Shown here piece by piece: positions 21,550 through 31,146 of a stretch of DNA of 64,000 nt; the stretch's first letter is position 1, and each line of letters begins with the position of its first letter. The stretch lies in NCBI RefSeq assembly GCF_002251855.1, contig NZ_NOXW01000022.1, forward strand, positions 372,001-436,000, read 5' to 3'. Below the pieces are notes generated by a model. It was not told the origin of the DNA. It was given only the letters and a program-made list of their open reading frames with translations, and did no database searches. The translations under genes and the position numbers were made by a program. The stretch comes from Rhodoferax sp. TH121 (GTDB lineage: Bacteria; Pseudomonadota; Gammaproteobacteria; Burkholderiales; Burkholderiaceae_C).

Positions 21550-23157
21550 ATGCCCACCGCCCACATCGACACCTTTGCACGCGACCACCTGCCCCCAGTG
21601 GAACAGCAGCCAGACTTTCTGTTCACCTTGCCAGAGCTGCAATTCCCGGAGCAGCTCAACTGCGCCACCGAGCTGCTGGACCGGCATGTGAGGGAAGGGC
21701 ATGGCGACCGAGCCTGTGTGCGCGGTCCCCGGGAACAATGGACCTACCGTGACCTATGGGAGCGCGCCAACCGCATTGCACATGTGCTGGTGCAGGACAT
21801 GGGGCTGGTGCCTGGCAACCGCGTGCTGCTGCATGCGCCCAACACGCCCATGATGGTGGCCTGCTGGTTCGGCATCGTGAAGGCCGGCGGCATTGTGGTG
21901 GCGACCATGCCGCTGCTGCGCGCCAAGGAGCTCAAACCGATTCTGGAGATTGGCCAGATCAGCCATGCTTTGTGTGATGCCAGCCTGGTGGAGGAAGTGC
22001 AGGGGGCAGCCCAGGCCGTACCCGGGTTGCGCGAAATTCGCTGCTTCAATGCCGCGGGCAGTGAGACGCTGGAAGCCGCCATGCAGGCGTATGCGCCGCT
22101 GTTTGATAACGTCGACACGGCGGCTGATGACACCTGCCTGATTGGCTTCACGAGCGGCACCACCGGCATTCCCAAGGCCACCATGCACTTCCATCGCGAT
22201 GTGATGGCCATCTGTGCCTGCTGGCCGCGTTCGGTGCTCAGGGCGACTGCGGATGACGTATTCATCGGCAGCCCGCCCTTGGGTTTCACCTTCGGCTTGG
22301 GCGGTCTGGTGTTGTTTCCCATGTCGATTGGTGCATCTACGGTCTTGCTGGAAAAAGCCGGGCCGCCGCAGCTGCTCGATGGCATTCGTGACTTTGGCGC
22401 TACGGTGGTATTCACCGCCCCCACGTCCTACCGCACGCTGGCTGCGCGTGGTGAGGAGTTGCGTGCCACGCGGCTGCGCAAATGTGTGTCTGCCGGTGAA
22501 GCCTTGCCCGCGTCCACCCGCACGCTGTGGCGTGAAGCCACTGGTATTGAGCTCATTGATGGCATTGGTGCCACAGAAATGCTGCACATCTTCATCTCGG
22601 CCGACGAGCAGAGTGCCCGTGCCGGTGCTACCGGCAAGGTAGTGCCGGGCTATGAGGCCTGTGTTGTGGACGATGACGGTCGCCCGCTGCCGCCCGGCAC
22701 GGTGGGCAAGCTCGCGGTGCGCGGCCCCACGGGCTGCCGCTACCTGAATGATGCGCGCCAGCAGGCCTATGTCAAGAATGGTTGGAACCTGACGGGCGAC
22801 GCCTATCTGATGGATGAGGACGGCTATTTCATCTACCAGTCGCGCACCGATGACATGATTATCTCGGCCGGCTACAACATCGCGGCACCCGAGGTGGAGG
22901 AGGGCCTGATGCTGCACCCCGCCGTGCTGGAGTGTGCGGTGATTGGCGTGCCCGACGCAGAGCGCGGGCAGATCGTCAAAGCCTTTGTGGTTCTGCGGCC
23001 CGGACACACTGAGGACGCCGCGATGGTCAAGACCTTGCAGGACTTTGTGAAGAAGACGATTGCCCCCTACAAATACCCGCGGGCGATTGAATTCTTCGAA
23101 AAACTGCCGCGCACCCAGTCTGGCAAGCTGCAGCGCTTTCGTTTACGTGAATCTTGA
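21550..23157 (+). CDS. Aryl-CoA ligase, 2-aminobenzoate-CoA ligase-like
   Basis: A 535-residue ANL-superfamily ligase. The phosphate-binding loop FTSGTTGIPKATMHF lies at about residues 200-215, the adenine motif IDGIGATEMLHIF follows, and the C-terminal SRTDDMIISAGYNIAAPEVEE hinge and SGKLQRFRLRES lysine motif are intact. The overall form (AMP-binding, GATEML rather than YGSTE) is that of the benzoate/2-aminobenzoate-CoA ligase branch. It would make the CoA thioester that the monooxygenase/reductase attacks, giving the entry step of the pathway. It lies just upstream of the importer genes. Confidence 0.88.
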   Translation: MPTAHIDTFARDHLPPVEQQPDFLFTLPELQFPEQLNCATELLDRHVREGHGDRACVRGPREQWTYRDLWERANRIAHVLVQDMGLVPGNRVLLHAPNTPMMVACWFGIVKAGGIVVATMPLLRAKELKPILEIGQISHALCDASLVEEVQGAAQAVPGLREIRCFNAAGSETLEAAMQAYAPLFDNVDTAADDTCLIGFTSGTTGIPKATMHFHRDVMAICACWPRSVLRATADDVFIGSPPLGFTFGLGGLVLFPMSIGASTVLLEKAGPPQLLDGIRDFGATVVFTAPTSYRTLAARGEELRATRLRKCVSAGEALPASTRTLWREATGIELIDGIGATEMLHIFISADEQSARAGATGKVVPGYEACVVDDDGRPLPPGTVGKLAVRGPTGCRYLNDARQQAYVKNGWNLTGDAYLMDEDGYFIYQSRTDDMIISAGYNIAAPEVEEGLMLHPAVLECAVIGVPDAERGQIVKAFVVLRPGHTEDAAMVKTLQDFVKKTIAPYKYPRAIEFFEKLPRTQSGKLQRFRLRES

Positions 23158-23210
23158 GGTCAGAATAGTTGGTCAGCTTGACGTTTTCTTTTCAACACAG
23201 AAAGGCACCC

Positions 23211-24404
23211 ATGTCTCTTGTATCTATGCATTCCTTACGCGGCACCCTGCTTGCTGTTTGTGCGGCGACGGCGTTGACGGCCATGGCACAGCCCGCTGAG
23301 CCGGTCAAAGTCGGCCTGCTCAGCACGCTTTCCGGCCCCGGTGCCGGCTTGGGGGTGGACATTCGGGACGGTTTCCAGCTCGCCGTCAAGCTGGCTGGCA
23401 ACAAGCTCGGCGGCCGCCCTGCCGAGGTGGTGGTGGCCGATGACCAGGCCAGCCCGGATGTGGGGCGCCAGACCGCAGACCGTCTGGTCAAGCGCGACAA
23501 AGTCGATTTCATGACCGGTATCGTGTTTTCCAACGTCATGCTGGCCGTGGGTGCGCCCACCTTTGCGGCCCAGACCTTCTATGTGAGCGCCAATGCCGGC
23601 CCCTCGCAGTACGCGGGTGAGCAGTGCAACCCCTACTTCTTCAGCGCTTCGTACCAGAACGACAACATGCACGAAGCCGCCGGACAGGTGGTGCAGGACA
23701 AGGGCTTCAAGCGTGTGGCCCTGATTGCCCCCAACTACCCCGCTGGCAAAGATGCCTTGACCGGCTTCAAGCGATTCTTCAAGGGTGAGGTTGCCTCTGA
23801 ATCGCTGCCTGCCCTGAACCAGCTGAATTTCGGTACCGAACTGTCCCAGCTGCGTGCTTCCAAGGCGGATGCGGTATACATCTTCCTGCCTGGGGGCATG
23901 GGCATCAACTTCATCAAGCAGTTTGTGGCCGCAGGCCTGTCCAAAGACATGACGCTGTTTGGCCCCGGCTTCTCGGGTGACGAAGACGTGATCAAGGCGG
24001 TGGGGGAGCCCATGCTCGGCATGTTCAACACCAGCCAATGGGCGCATGACATGGACAATGCGGCCAACAAAAAGTTCGTTGCCGAGTTTGAGAAAGAGTA
24101 CGGACGTTTGCCCACGCTGTACGCAGCCCAGGGGTATGACGCTGCACAGCTCATCAATGCAGCGGTGCGTGACACCAAGGGCAAACTGGATGACAAGGCC
24201 GCCGTGCGCAAGGCACTGGAAGCTGCCAAATTTGATTCGGTGCGTGGCGCCTTCAAGTTCAACACCAACCACTTCCCGATCCAGGACTACTACCTGCGCG
24301 TCATCACCAAAGACAGCAAAGGCCGTGTGACCAACCGTTTGATGGGCTCGGTGCTGAAGAAGCATGCGGATGCCTACGTGGCGCAGTGCAAGATGCCCGC
24401 CTGA
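23211..24404 (+). CDS. ABC transporter substrate-binding protein (branched-chain/aromatic acid type)
   Basis: A 397-residue periplasmic protein of the Leu/Ile/Val-binding family (Peripla_BP_6). A signal peptide ending near ALTAMA-QPAE precedes KVGLLSTLSGPGAGLGVDIRDGFQLAV, the usual first motif, and VVVADDQASPDVGRQTADRL. The ATG at 23211 has AAAGG five bases upstream; an earlier in-frame TTG is not needed. It is followed by two permease and two ATPase genes, forming a complete importer inside the catabolic cluster, so the ligand is probably the aromatic acid itself. Confidence 0.9.
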   Translation: MSLVSMHSLRGTLLAVCAATALTAMAQPAEPVKVGLLSTLSGPGAGLGVDIRDGFQLAVKLAGNKLGGRPAEVVVADDQASPDVGRQTADRLVKRDKVDFMTGIVFSNVMLAVGAPTFAAQTFYVSANAGPSQYAGEQCNPYFFSASYQNDNMHEAAGQVVQDKGFKRVALIAPNYPAGKDALTGFKRFFKGEVASESLPALNQLNFGTELSQLRASKADAVYIFLPGGMGINFIKQFVAAGLSKDMTLFGPGFSGDEDVIKAVGEPMLGMFNTSQWAHDMDNAANKKFVAEFEKEYGRLPTLYAAQGYDAAQLINAAVRDTKGKLDDKAAVRKALEAAKFDSVRGAFKFNTNHFPIQDYYLRVITKDSKGRVTNRLMGSVLKKHADAYVAQCKMPA

Positions 24405-24430
24405 CACCCTAGCGCAAAGAGCCACGCCCC

Positions 24431-25351
24431 ATGGATTCCATTCTCTTGCTGGAGCAGGCCTTCAATGGCCTGCAGTTTGGGTTGATGCTGTTCTTGCTGG
24501 CTGCCGGGTTGACCCTGGTGTTCGGCATCATGGACATGATCAACCTTGCCCACGGATCGCTGTACATGGTGGGCGCCTACCTGATTGCGGCCATCACAGC
24601 GGCGACTGGCAGCTATTGGTGGGGTCTTGCGGGCGGCGTCTTGGGGGCCGGGGTGTTTGGCGCGGTGCTGGAACTGAGCATCTTGCGCCACTTTTACCAG
24701 CGTGACCACCTCTCCCAGGTGCTGGGCACTTTTGCCATATTGTTGATGTGCAACGAGGGTGTGCGTCTCATCTGGGGGGCACAACCAGTTCCCCTCAATA
24801 CGCCAGAGAGCCTGTCGGGCCCTGTCGAGTTGCTGCCCGGCTTCTTCTACTCGTCATTCAGCCTGTTCATCATCGCTGTGGGTTTGTTGGTGGCCCTGCT
24901 GATGTACCTCTTGATCACGCGCACCCGGTTGGGCATGCAGGTGCGCGCGGGTGCTGCCAACCGCGAGATGGCCATGGTCATGGGCGTCAATGTGTCTCGC
25001 CTGTTCACTGCCATCTTCGCTCTGGGAGCTGCGTTGTGTGGTGTGGCGGGTGGCATGCTGGGTCCCGTGCTGGCCGTGCAGGTTGGCATGGGGGAGAGCA
25101 TTCTGATCGTGGCCTTTGTGGTCATCGTGATCGGGGGGATCGGCTCCATCCGTGGCGCTTTTCTGGGGGCTCTGATCGTGGGAGTGATCGATACGGCAGG
25201 GCGGACTTTCATGCCACTGTTGTTCACCCGACTCATGTCGCCGGAGGCTGCCGCCAACGCTGCACCCGCCGTTGCCTCCATCCTCATTTACCTGCTGATG
25301 GCTACTGTCTTGTTTTTCAAGCCCCGTGGCTTGTTCCCCACCCATGGCTAA
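24431..25351 (+). CDS. Branched-chain-type ABC transporter permease (LivH-like)
   Basis: A 306-residue integral membrane protein of the LivH group. About eight hydrophobic segments are visible, with the family features LVFGIMDMINLAHGSLYMVGAYL near the N-terminus and VVIGGIGSIRGAFLGALIVG near the C-terminus, which forms the coupling contact to the ATPase. It starts 27 bp after the binding-protein gene and its end overlaps the LivM-like gene by 8 bp. Confidence 0.93.
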   Translation: MDSILLLEQAFNGLQFGLMLFLLAAGLTLVFGIMDMINLAHGSLYMVGAYLIAAITAATGSYWWGLAGGVLGAGVFGAVLELSILRHFYQRDHLSQVLGTFAILLMCNEGVRLIWGAQPVPLNTPESLSGPVELLPGFFYSSFSLFIIAVGLLVALLMYLLITRTRLGMQVRAGAANREMAMVMGVNVSRLFTAIFALGAALCGVAGGMLGPVLAVQVGMGESILIVAFVVIVIGGIGSIRGAFLGALIVGVIDTAGRTFMPLLFTRLMSPEAAANAAPAVASILIYLLMATVLFFKPRGLFPTHG

Positions 25352-26321
25352 CCCTGCTCCGTCCAGCATCCTGGACCATTCCCTGCACGTCCGCTGGTCA
25401 TTGCCATTGTTGGCATTGCTGGTGGCTTTCCCCAGTATTGCAGTTGCCACAGGCGGTGATTTCTACATCACCCTGGCCAGCCGCATCCTGATCTTTGCGC
25501 TGGCAGCCACCAGCCTGAATCTCATCCTCGGCTTTGGCGGCATGGTCAGTTTTGGACATGCGGCCTTTATCGGCCTGGGGGCTTACACGGTGGCCATAGG
25601 CATGCAAGAGGGCCTCAGCAGCGCCTGGCTGGCCTGGCCCCTGGCCATGGCGGTGAGTGCCTTGTGTGCCTTGGTCATTGGCGCTATCAGCCTGCGCACC
25701 CAGGGCGTGTACTTCATCATGATCACCTTGGCATTTGCCCAGATGCTGTACTTTCTGGTGGTGTCGCTCAAGGCGTATGGGGGCGATGACGGATTGACCA
25801 TGGCGGCCCGCTCGGTACTCGCGCCGGGTATCGACCTCGGTGTGGATCGTCACTTCTACTATGTGACCTTGGCGCTGGTGGCCAGTGCACTGGTGTTGGT
25901 GGCGCGCCTGCTCAATGCACGCTTTGGCCACACGCTGCAGGCCATTCGCGAGAACGAAGGGCGCATGACCGCCATAGGTTTCCCGGTCTACCGCTACAAG
26001 CTGGTGGCCTTTACGTTGGCCGGTGCCTTGGCGGGCCTTGCTGGTGCGCTCATGGCCAACCTGGGGGGGTTCGTGAGTCCTTCGCTGATGCAATGGAGCC
26101 AGTCGGGCATGCTCATGATCATGGTGATCTTGGGTGGCGTGGGTTATTTGTATGGCGGCTTTGTCGGAGCGGTGTTCTTCTTGCTGCTCGAAGAGCTGCT
26201 CAGCCACTACACCATCCATTGGCAGTTGGGGCTGGGGGCGGTGCTTTTGCTGGTTGTGTTGGTGGCCCCCAATGGCCTGGCCAGCCTTGTCGCGCGCCGC
26301 AAAGGAGCGGTTCATGGCTGA
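25344..26321 (+). CDS. Branched-chain-type ABC transporter permease (LivM-like)
   Basis: A 325-residue membrane protein pairing with the LivH-like permease. The motif LNLILGFGGMVSFGHAAFIGLGAY is diagnostic of LivM proteins, as is the cytoplasmic loop RLLNARFGHTLQAIRENEGRMTAIGF. The ATG at 25344 lies inside the end of the previous gene (8-bp overlap), and the stop overlaps the next start by 8 bp, so translation of the three genes is tightly coupled. Confidence 0.92.
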   Translation: MANPAPSSILDHSLHVRWSLPLLALLVAFPSIAVATGGDFYITLASRILIFALAATSLNLILGFGGMVSFGHAAFIGLGAYTVAIGMQEGLSSAWLAWPLAMAVSALCALVIGAISLRTQGVYFIMITLAFAQMLYFLVVSLKAYGGDDGLTMAARSVLAPGIDLGVDRHFYYVTLALVASALVLVARLLNARFGHTLQAIRENEGRMTAIGFPVYRYKLVAFTLAGALAGLAGALMANLGGFVSPSLMQWSQSGMLMIMVILGGVGYLYGGFVGAVFFLLLEELLSHYTIHWQLGLGAVLLLVVLVAPNGLASLVARRKGAVHG

Positions 26322-27081
26322 AGTCCTCTTGCACATCGACAAGCTGGTCAAACGCTTTGGTGGCTTGGTCGCCACCAACCAGGCTGAGTTGAAGGTGGAG
26401 CGTGGAAGCATCCATGCCTTGATCGGCCCCAACGGTGCCGGCAAGACCACCTTGATCCACCAGATTTCCGGTGCCCTGCAGCCTGACGCCGGTGCAGTCC
26501 ACTTCGGTGGAAACAACATTACCCGCATGCCCATGCACCAGCGCGCACTGCAGGGCCTGGTGCGCTCTTACCAGATCACTAGCATCTTCAAGAAGCTTTC
26601 TGTACTGGACAACCTCGCCATGGCGGTGCAGGCGCGCAGTGGCGGCAGCATGCATTTCTGGATGCCCGCTCGCAAAGAAGCCGCCCGGTATGCCGAAGCA
26701 GCGGCTGTCGCAGAACGCATTGGGCTGGGTGCCAAGCTGCAATCCCTGGCGGGGGCACTGTCGCACGGGCAGCAGCGCCAGCTGGAACTCGGTTTGGCCT
26801 TGGCGTTGCAGCCCCAGCTGCTGCTGTTGGACGAGCCCATGGCTGGCATGGGGCCAGATGAATCGGAGAACATGGTCACGCTGCTGCAAAGCCTGCGCGG
26901 CGAGCACACCATCCTCTTGGTGGAACACGACATGGATGCCGTGTTCCGCCTGGCGGATCGCATCTCGACCCTGGTGTTCGGACGTGTCATCGCCACCGGC
27001 ACCGCCCAAGAAATCAAGGACAACCCGGAGGTCAGACAGGCCTACCTGGGGGACGACGCGGCCCAGGCCGCTGAGCACTGA
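26314..27081 (+). CDS. Branched-chain-type ABC transporter ATP-binding protein (LivG-like)
   Basis: A 255-residue ATPase. Walker A GPNGAGKTT, the Q-loop region QGLVRSYQITSIF, signature LSHGQQRQLELGLAL, Walker B LLLDEPMAGMG and the switch His in LLVEHDMDAVF are intact. The signature has LSHGQ rather than LSGGQ, which is common in LivG proteins. The ATG at 26314 has AAAGGAG (26301-26307) six bases upstream; longer upstream reading is shadow of the permease gene. Confidence 0.93.
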   Translation: MAEVLLHIDKLVKRFGGLVATNQAELKVERGSIHALIGPNGAGKTTLIHQISGALQPDAGAVHFGGNNITRMPMHQRALQGLVRSYQITSIFKKLSVLDNLAMAVQARSGGSMHFWMPARKEAARYAEAAAVAERIGLGAKLQSLAGALSHGQQRQLELGLALALQPQLLLLDEPMAGMGPDESENMVTLLQSLRGEHTILLVEHDMDAVFRLADRISTLVFGRVIATGTAQEIKDNPEVRQAYLGDDAAQAAEH

Positions 27082-27100
27082 CGCACGACGGGACACACTT

Positions 27101-27811
27101 GTGGACACATTGCTCGAAATTGACGATCTACAGACCGCATACGGCAGCAGCCAGGTCTTGTTTGGTGTGGGCTTCTCCATGCAGGCCGGTGCTGTGGCCA
27201 CTTTGCTGGGACGCAATGGCATGGGGAAGACCACCACCGTGCGCTCCATTGTGGGCTTGACGCGGCCAGGTGCGGGCTCCATCCGCTTTTTGGGGGAGCG
27301 TGTGGATGGCATGCGCCCCGACCGGATTGCCCGCATGGGCATGGCCGTGGTGCCCGAGGGGCGCATGATATTTGCCACGCTGTCCGTGCAGGAAAATCTG
27401 CTGGCTTTTGCAGGCAACCGCTGCCGCAGCCAGGAGCCTTGGACGCTGGAGCGTGTGTACCACCTCTTTCCGCGCCTGAAAGAGCGGGCGCGCAATATGG
27501 GCAATCAACTGTCGGGCGGTGAGCAGCAAATGCTGGCTATTGGCAGGGCATTGATGACCAATCCGCACTTACTGATCCTGGACGAAGCCACCGAAGGGCT
27601 GGCGCCGCTGATCCGCGAGGACATCTGGCATTGTCTGGCCACGCTCAAGGCCGCTGGCCAGAGCATTCTGGTGATCGACAAATACGTACAGCGCCTCGTC
27701 GCGCTGGCAGACCACCACACCATCCTGGAGCGCGGGCGCGTGGTGTGGCGGGGCGACTCTGCCACCTTGGCCGCACAGCCTGACATCTGGCACCGCTACA
27801 TCGGAGTCTGA
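27101..27811 (+). CDS. Branched-chain-type ABC transporter ATP-binding protein (LivF-like)
   Basis: A 236-residue ATPase, second of the importer pair. Walker A GRNGMGKTTT, signature LSGGEQQMLAIGRAL, Walker B LLILDEATEGLAPLI and the LivF-typical VPEGRMIFATLSVQENL are present. The switch residue that is His in most ABC ATPases reads as Lys here (ILVIDKYVQRL), a known variation in LivF proteins. The start is probably the GTG at 27101, 19 bp after the LivG stop, giving MDTLLEIDDLQTAYG; the ribosome-binding site is weak, so coupling to the previous gene is likely. Confidence 0.9.
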   Translation: MDTLLEIDDLQTAYGSSQVLFGVGFSMQAGAVATLLGRNGMGKTTTVRSIVGLTRPGAGSIRFLGERVDGMRPDRIARMGMAVVPEGRMIFATLSVQENLLAFAGNRCRSQEPWTLERVYHLFPRLKERARNMGNQLSGGEQQMLAIGRALMTNPHLLILDEATEGLAPLIREDIWHCLATLKAAGQSILVIDKYVQRLVALADHHTILERGRVVWRGDSATLAAQPDIWHRYIGV

Positions 27812-27813
27812 AC

Positions 27814-28281
27814 GTGAGTGCGCAACAGACACACGCCGGTGCAGAGCCGACATTCACCATCCAACGCATGGTGCGATTTTCGGATTGCGATCCGGCAGGC
27901 ATGGTGTTTTATCCCCAGTATTTCGTCATGCTCAATGCCTTGGTGGAAGACTGGTTCAGCCATGGCCTGCAGGTCAACTACGCCGAATTTCTTGGCACCC
28001 GGCAACTGGGCTTGCCCATGGCGTCCCTGCAATGTGATTTCAAAGCCCCCAGCCGCATGGGAGAGACGATTGCTTTGGCCTTGCGTCTTCGCAAGGTCGG
28101 CAAACGCTCTCTGACGCTGGACGTTGAGTGCACAGGAATGGAAACCCCGCCCGTCTTGCGCTGGCGCGCCCAGGCCGTCATCGTGACCACCGCACTGGCA
28201 CACGACCGCTCGATTCCGATACCCGACGATGTGCTCCAAGGCATCGCGCGGTGGCAACAACTACAAGGAGACTCAACATGA
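27814..28281 (+). CDS. Hotdog-fold acyl-CoA thioesterase (4-hydroxybenzoyl-CoA thioesterase family)
   Basis: A 155-residue single-hotdog protein. The segment RFSDCDPAGMVFYPQYFVMLN matches the 4-hydroxybenzoyl-CoA thioesterase signature, where the first Asp after Ser is the catalytic residue. It starts with a GTG two bases after the LivF stop. In aromatic CoA pathways such enzymes release stalled or dead-end CoA esters and recover free CoA; in a salicylate version it could release gentisate from gentisyl-CoA. Both readings remain open. Confidence 0.88.
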   Translation: MSAQQTHAGAEPTFTIQRMVRFSDCDPAGMVFYPQYFVMLNALVEDWFSHGLQVNYAEFLGTRQLGLPMASLQCDFKAPSRMGETIALALRLRKVGKRSLTLDVECTGMETPPVLRWRAQAVIVTTALAHDRSIPIPDDVLQGIARWQQLQGDST

Positions 28282-28673
28282 CCCAGATTCTTCAACCGGC
28301 CCACTGGGCCCGTCCGCGTGGCTACTCCAATGGCGTCATGGCACGCGGGCAAATGGTCTTTGTGGCCGGCATGATCGGCTGGGATGCGCAGTGTGTGTTT
28401 CACACCGATGACCTGGCGGGGCAGGTACGCCAAGCGCTCACCAATGTGGTGGAGGTGCTGCGCGAAGCCGGCGCCAAGCCGGAGCACATCACCCGCATGA
28501 CTTGGTATGTGACCGACAAACGCGAATACGTGGCCGCCTACCCCGAGATTGGCCGGGCCTTCCGCGAAATCATCGGCAGCTTCAATGCCGCCATGACGGC
28601 GGTGCAGGTGCAGGCGCTGGTGGAAGACCGCGCCAAGGTGGAGATCGAAGTCACGGCCGTGATCCCGGACTGA
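28278..28673 (+). CDS. Rid (YjgF/YER057c/UK114) family protein lacking the catalytic arginine
   Basis: A 131-residue protein of the Rid family, recognised by SNGVMARGQMVFVAGMIGWD, the helix VRQALTNVVEVLREAGAKPEHITRM and the end VEDRAKVEIEVTAVIP. In RidA the imine-hydrolysing Arg precedes this last strand; aligned here it is Thr107 (AAMTAVQVQALV), so it belongs to an arginine-less subgroup whose activity is not known to me. It starts at 28278 with AAGGAG seven bases upstream and overlaps the thioesterase stop by 4 bp. A Rid-like gene in a pathway that must remove an amino group from the ring is suggestive. Confidence 0.85.
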   Translation: MTQILQPAHWARPRGYSNGVMARGQMVFVAGMIGWDAQCVFHTDDLAGQVRQALTNVVEVLREAGAKPEHITRMTWYVTDKREYVAAYPEIGRAFREIIGSFNAAMTAVQVQALVEDRAKVEIEVTAVIPD

Positions 28674-28675
28674 GC

Positions 28676-29875
28676 ATGCTCAACGCCTACCTGTACGACG
28701 GCGCCCGCACCGCCTTTGGTCGCCATGCCGGCGCTTTGTCCTCTGTGCGCCCGGATGATCTGGCCGCCCATTTGCTGCGCACCCTGGCCGAGCGCTCGCC
28801 CATGGCGCGCGAAGCTGACGATGTGATCCTCGGCTGTACCTGCCAGGCGGGGGAAGACAGCCGCAACATCGCGCGCCATGCTGCGCTGCTGGCAGGCCTG
28901 GGGCCGCAGGTACCAGGGCAGACCGTCAACCGCCTGTGTGGCAGCGGCCTGGCTGCGCTGGTAGATGGCGCACGTGCCATCTCGGTGGGCGAGGGCAATG
29001 TGATGCTGGTGGGCGGCGTGGAGAGCATGAGCCGCGCCCCCTTTGTCATGGCCAAGGCCGAGTCGCCCTACAGCCGCGACCTGCGCGTGGCCGACTCCAC
29101 CATTGGCGCGCGTTTTCCCAACCCGCTGCTTGAGCAGGCCTTTGGCCGCCACACCATGCCCGAGACGGCCGATGCTGTGGCCGCCGAGCTGGGCCTGAGC
29201 CGCGAGGACTGCGATGCCTACGCCTTGCAGTCGCAGCAGCGTTTTGCCGCCGCGCAGACGGCGGGCATGTTTGCACCCGAGATTGCCCCCATCGAGGTGC
29301 CGCAAGGTCGCAAGGCGCCACCGCTGTCGTTTGCGGTGGACGAACACCCACGTGCCGACACCACGTTGGCTTCGCTGGAGAAGCTCAAACCCTTGTTTGC
29401 CGGTGGTGTGACCACGGCAGGCAATGCTTCCGGCATCAATGACGGTGCTGCCGCGCTACTGCTGGGCAGTCGCGCCGCTGGCGAGCGCCATGGCCAGGCG
29501 CCGCTGGCGCGTGTGTTGTCAGCTGCCGTGGTGGGCGTGGAGCCCCGCCTGATGGGGCTGGGCCCGGTGGGTGCCATCGAGCTCGCGCTGGCGCGTGCTG
29601 GCATCAGCTTGGCACAGGTCGATCTGCTGGAAATCAACGAAGCCTTTGCGGCGCAGGTGCTGGGCTGCCTGCACCGACTAGGCTTGCAGGCCAACGATAC
29701 ACGCGTCAACCCGAATGGCGGCGCGATTGCGGTGGGCCACCCGCTGGGTGCCTCCGGCACCCGCCTGGCCCTGAGCGCCGCCCACGAGTTACGCAGGCGC
29801 CAAGGGCGCTACGCCGTGGTGAGCCTCTGCATCGGCGTGGGCCAGGGTATTGCGGTGGTGCTGGAGCGCGCCTGA
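28676..29875 (+). CDS. Acetyl-CoA acyltransferase (3-oxoadipyl-CoA thiolase-like)
   Basis: A 399-residue thiolase. The acyl-enzyme cysteine is in [16 protein letters not shown], the His in [16 protein letters not shown], and the second Cys in [22 protein letters not shown] is also present. All catalytic residues are therefore intact. The start ATG at 28676 lies two bases after the Rid-like stop. It would carry out the final thiolytic cleavage of the ring-derived 3-oxoacyl-CoA to acetyl-CoA plus a shortened CoA ester. Confidence 0.9.
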   Translation: MLNAYLYDGARTAFGRHAGALSSVRPDDLAAHLLRTLAERSPMAREADDVILGCTCQAGEDSRNIARHAALLAGLGPQVPGQTVNRLCGSGLAALVDGARAISVGEGNVMLVGGVESMSRAPFVMAKAESPYSRDLRVADSTIGARFPNPLLEQAFGRHTMPETADAVAAELGLSREDCDAYALQSQQRFAAAQTAGMFAPEIAPIEVPQGRKAPPLSFAVDEHPRADTTLASLEKLKPLFAGGVTTAGNASGINDGAAALLLGSRAAGERHGQAPLARVLSAAVVGVEPRLMGLGPVGAIELALARAGISLAQVDLLEINEAFAAQVLGCLHRLGLQANDTRVNPNGGAIAVGHPLGASGTRLALSAAHELRRRQGRYAVVSLCIGVGQGIAVVLERA

Positions 29876-29924
29876 CCCCGCCACCTCCCTTATTAATTCA
29901 CGAACCCTACACGAAGGAAACCCC

Positions 29925-31103
29925 ATGGCCTCCAACAACACATTCCAATGGAACGACGCGTTGCTGCTCGACAGCCAGCTCACCGACGACGAACGCCAGG
30001 TGCGGGACGCCGCCCACAGCTACTGCCAGGAGCGCCTGCTGCCGCGCGTCCAAGACAACTTCCGCCACGAGAAAACCGACGCCAGCATCTTCCGCGAGAT
30101 GGGCGAGTTGGGCCTGCTGGGCGCCACGATTCCTGAGCAATATGGCGGCGCTGGCCTCAATTACGTCTGCTACGGCCTGGTGGCCCGCGAAGTGGAGCGC
30201 GTGGACTCGGGCTACCGCTCCATGATGAGTGTGCAGTCGTCCTTGGTGATGGTGCCTATCAATGAATTTGGCACTGAGGCGCAGAAGCAAAAGTACCTTC
30301 CCAAGCTGGCCACAGGCGAGTGGATTGGCTGCTTCGGCCTGACCGAGCCCAACCACGGCTCCGACCCCGGCAGCATGATCACACGCGCCAAGGCCGTGCC
30401 CGGTGGCTACAGCCTCTCGGGCGCCAAGATGTGGATCACCAACAGCCCGATTGCCGATGTGTTCGTGGTCTGGGCCAAGGACGATGGCGGCAAGATCCGC
30501 GGCTTTATCTTGGAGAAGGGCTGGAAAGGCCTGAGCGCCCCCGCCATCCACGGCAAGGTGGGCCTGCGCGCCAGCATTACCGGTGAGATCGTCATGGACG
30601 AGGTGTTCTGCCCCGAAGAAAACGCCTTCCCTGACGTGCGCGGCCTCAAGGGGCCGTTCACTTGCCTCAACAGTGCGCGCTACGGCATCGCCTGGGGTGC
30701 GCTGGGTGCGGCGGAGGATTGCTACACGCGGGCGCGCCAGTACACCATGGACCGCAAGCAATTCGACAAGCCGCTGGCGGCCAACCAGCTGATCCAGAAA
30801 AAGCTGGCCGACATGCTGACCGAGATTTCATTGGGGCTGCAAGGCTGCCTGCAAGTGGGCCGCCTCAAAGACAGCGGGCAGGCTGCTGTGGAGATGACGT
30901 CCATCATCAAGCGCAACAGCTGTGGCAAGGCCTTGGACATTGCGCGCCTGGCGCGCGACATGATGGGCGGCAACGGCATCAGCGACGAGTTTGGCGTCGC
31001 CCGCCACCTGGTGAACCTGGAGGTGGTGAACACCTACGAGGGAACGCATGACATCCATGCACTGATCCTGGGCCGTGCCATCACCGGCATCGCGGCGTTC
31101 TGA
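29925..31103 (+). CDS. gcdH: Glutaryl-CoA dehydrogenase
   Basis: A 392-residue decarboxylating acyl-CoA dehydrogenase. The subgroup features are clear: [54 protein letters not shown], and the C-terminal [20 protein letters not shown], whose Glu is the catalytic base. The enzyme converts glutaryl-CoA to crotonyl-CoA and CO2. It follows the thiolase gene by 49 bp with a good ribosome-binding site (GAAGGAAA). Glutaryl-CoA is a reasonable product once a C7 dicarboxyl-CoA chain from the opened ring loses acetyl-CoA, so it may finish this pathway. Confidence 0.93.
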   Translation: MASNNTFQWNDALLLDSQLTDDERQVRDAAHSYCQERLLPRVQDNFRHEKTDASIFREMGELGLLGATIPEQYGGAGLNYVCYGLVAREVERVDSGYRSMMSVQSSLVMVPINEFGTEAQKQKYLPKLATGEWIGCFGLTEPNHGSDPGSMITRAKAVPGGYSLSGAKMWITNSPIADVFVVWAKDDGGKIRGFILEKGWKGLSAPAIHGKVGLRASITGEIVMDEVFCPEENAFPDVRGLKGPFTCLNSARYGIAWGALGAAEDCYTRARQYTMDRKQFDKPLAANQLIQKKLADMLTEISLGLQGCLQVGRLKDSGQAAVEMTSIIKRNSCGKALDIARLARDMMGGNGISDEFGVARHLVNLEVVNTYEGTHDIHALILGRAITGIAAF

Positions 31104-31116
31104 CAGGCCCCGGGGT

Positions 31117-31142
31117 GTGCGTGTGCGGGCGGTGGCACGCAC
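31117..31142. terminator. Possible bidirectional terminator hairpin
   Basis: GTGCGTG (31117-31123) pairs with CACGCAC (31136-31142) across a 12-base loop, in the 43-bp gap between two convergent genes. The location fits a terminator; there is no clear T-run. Confidence 0.4.
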
Positions 31143-31146
31143 CGCA

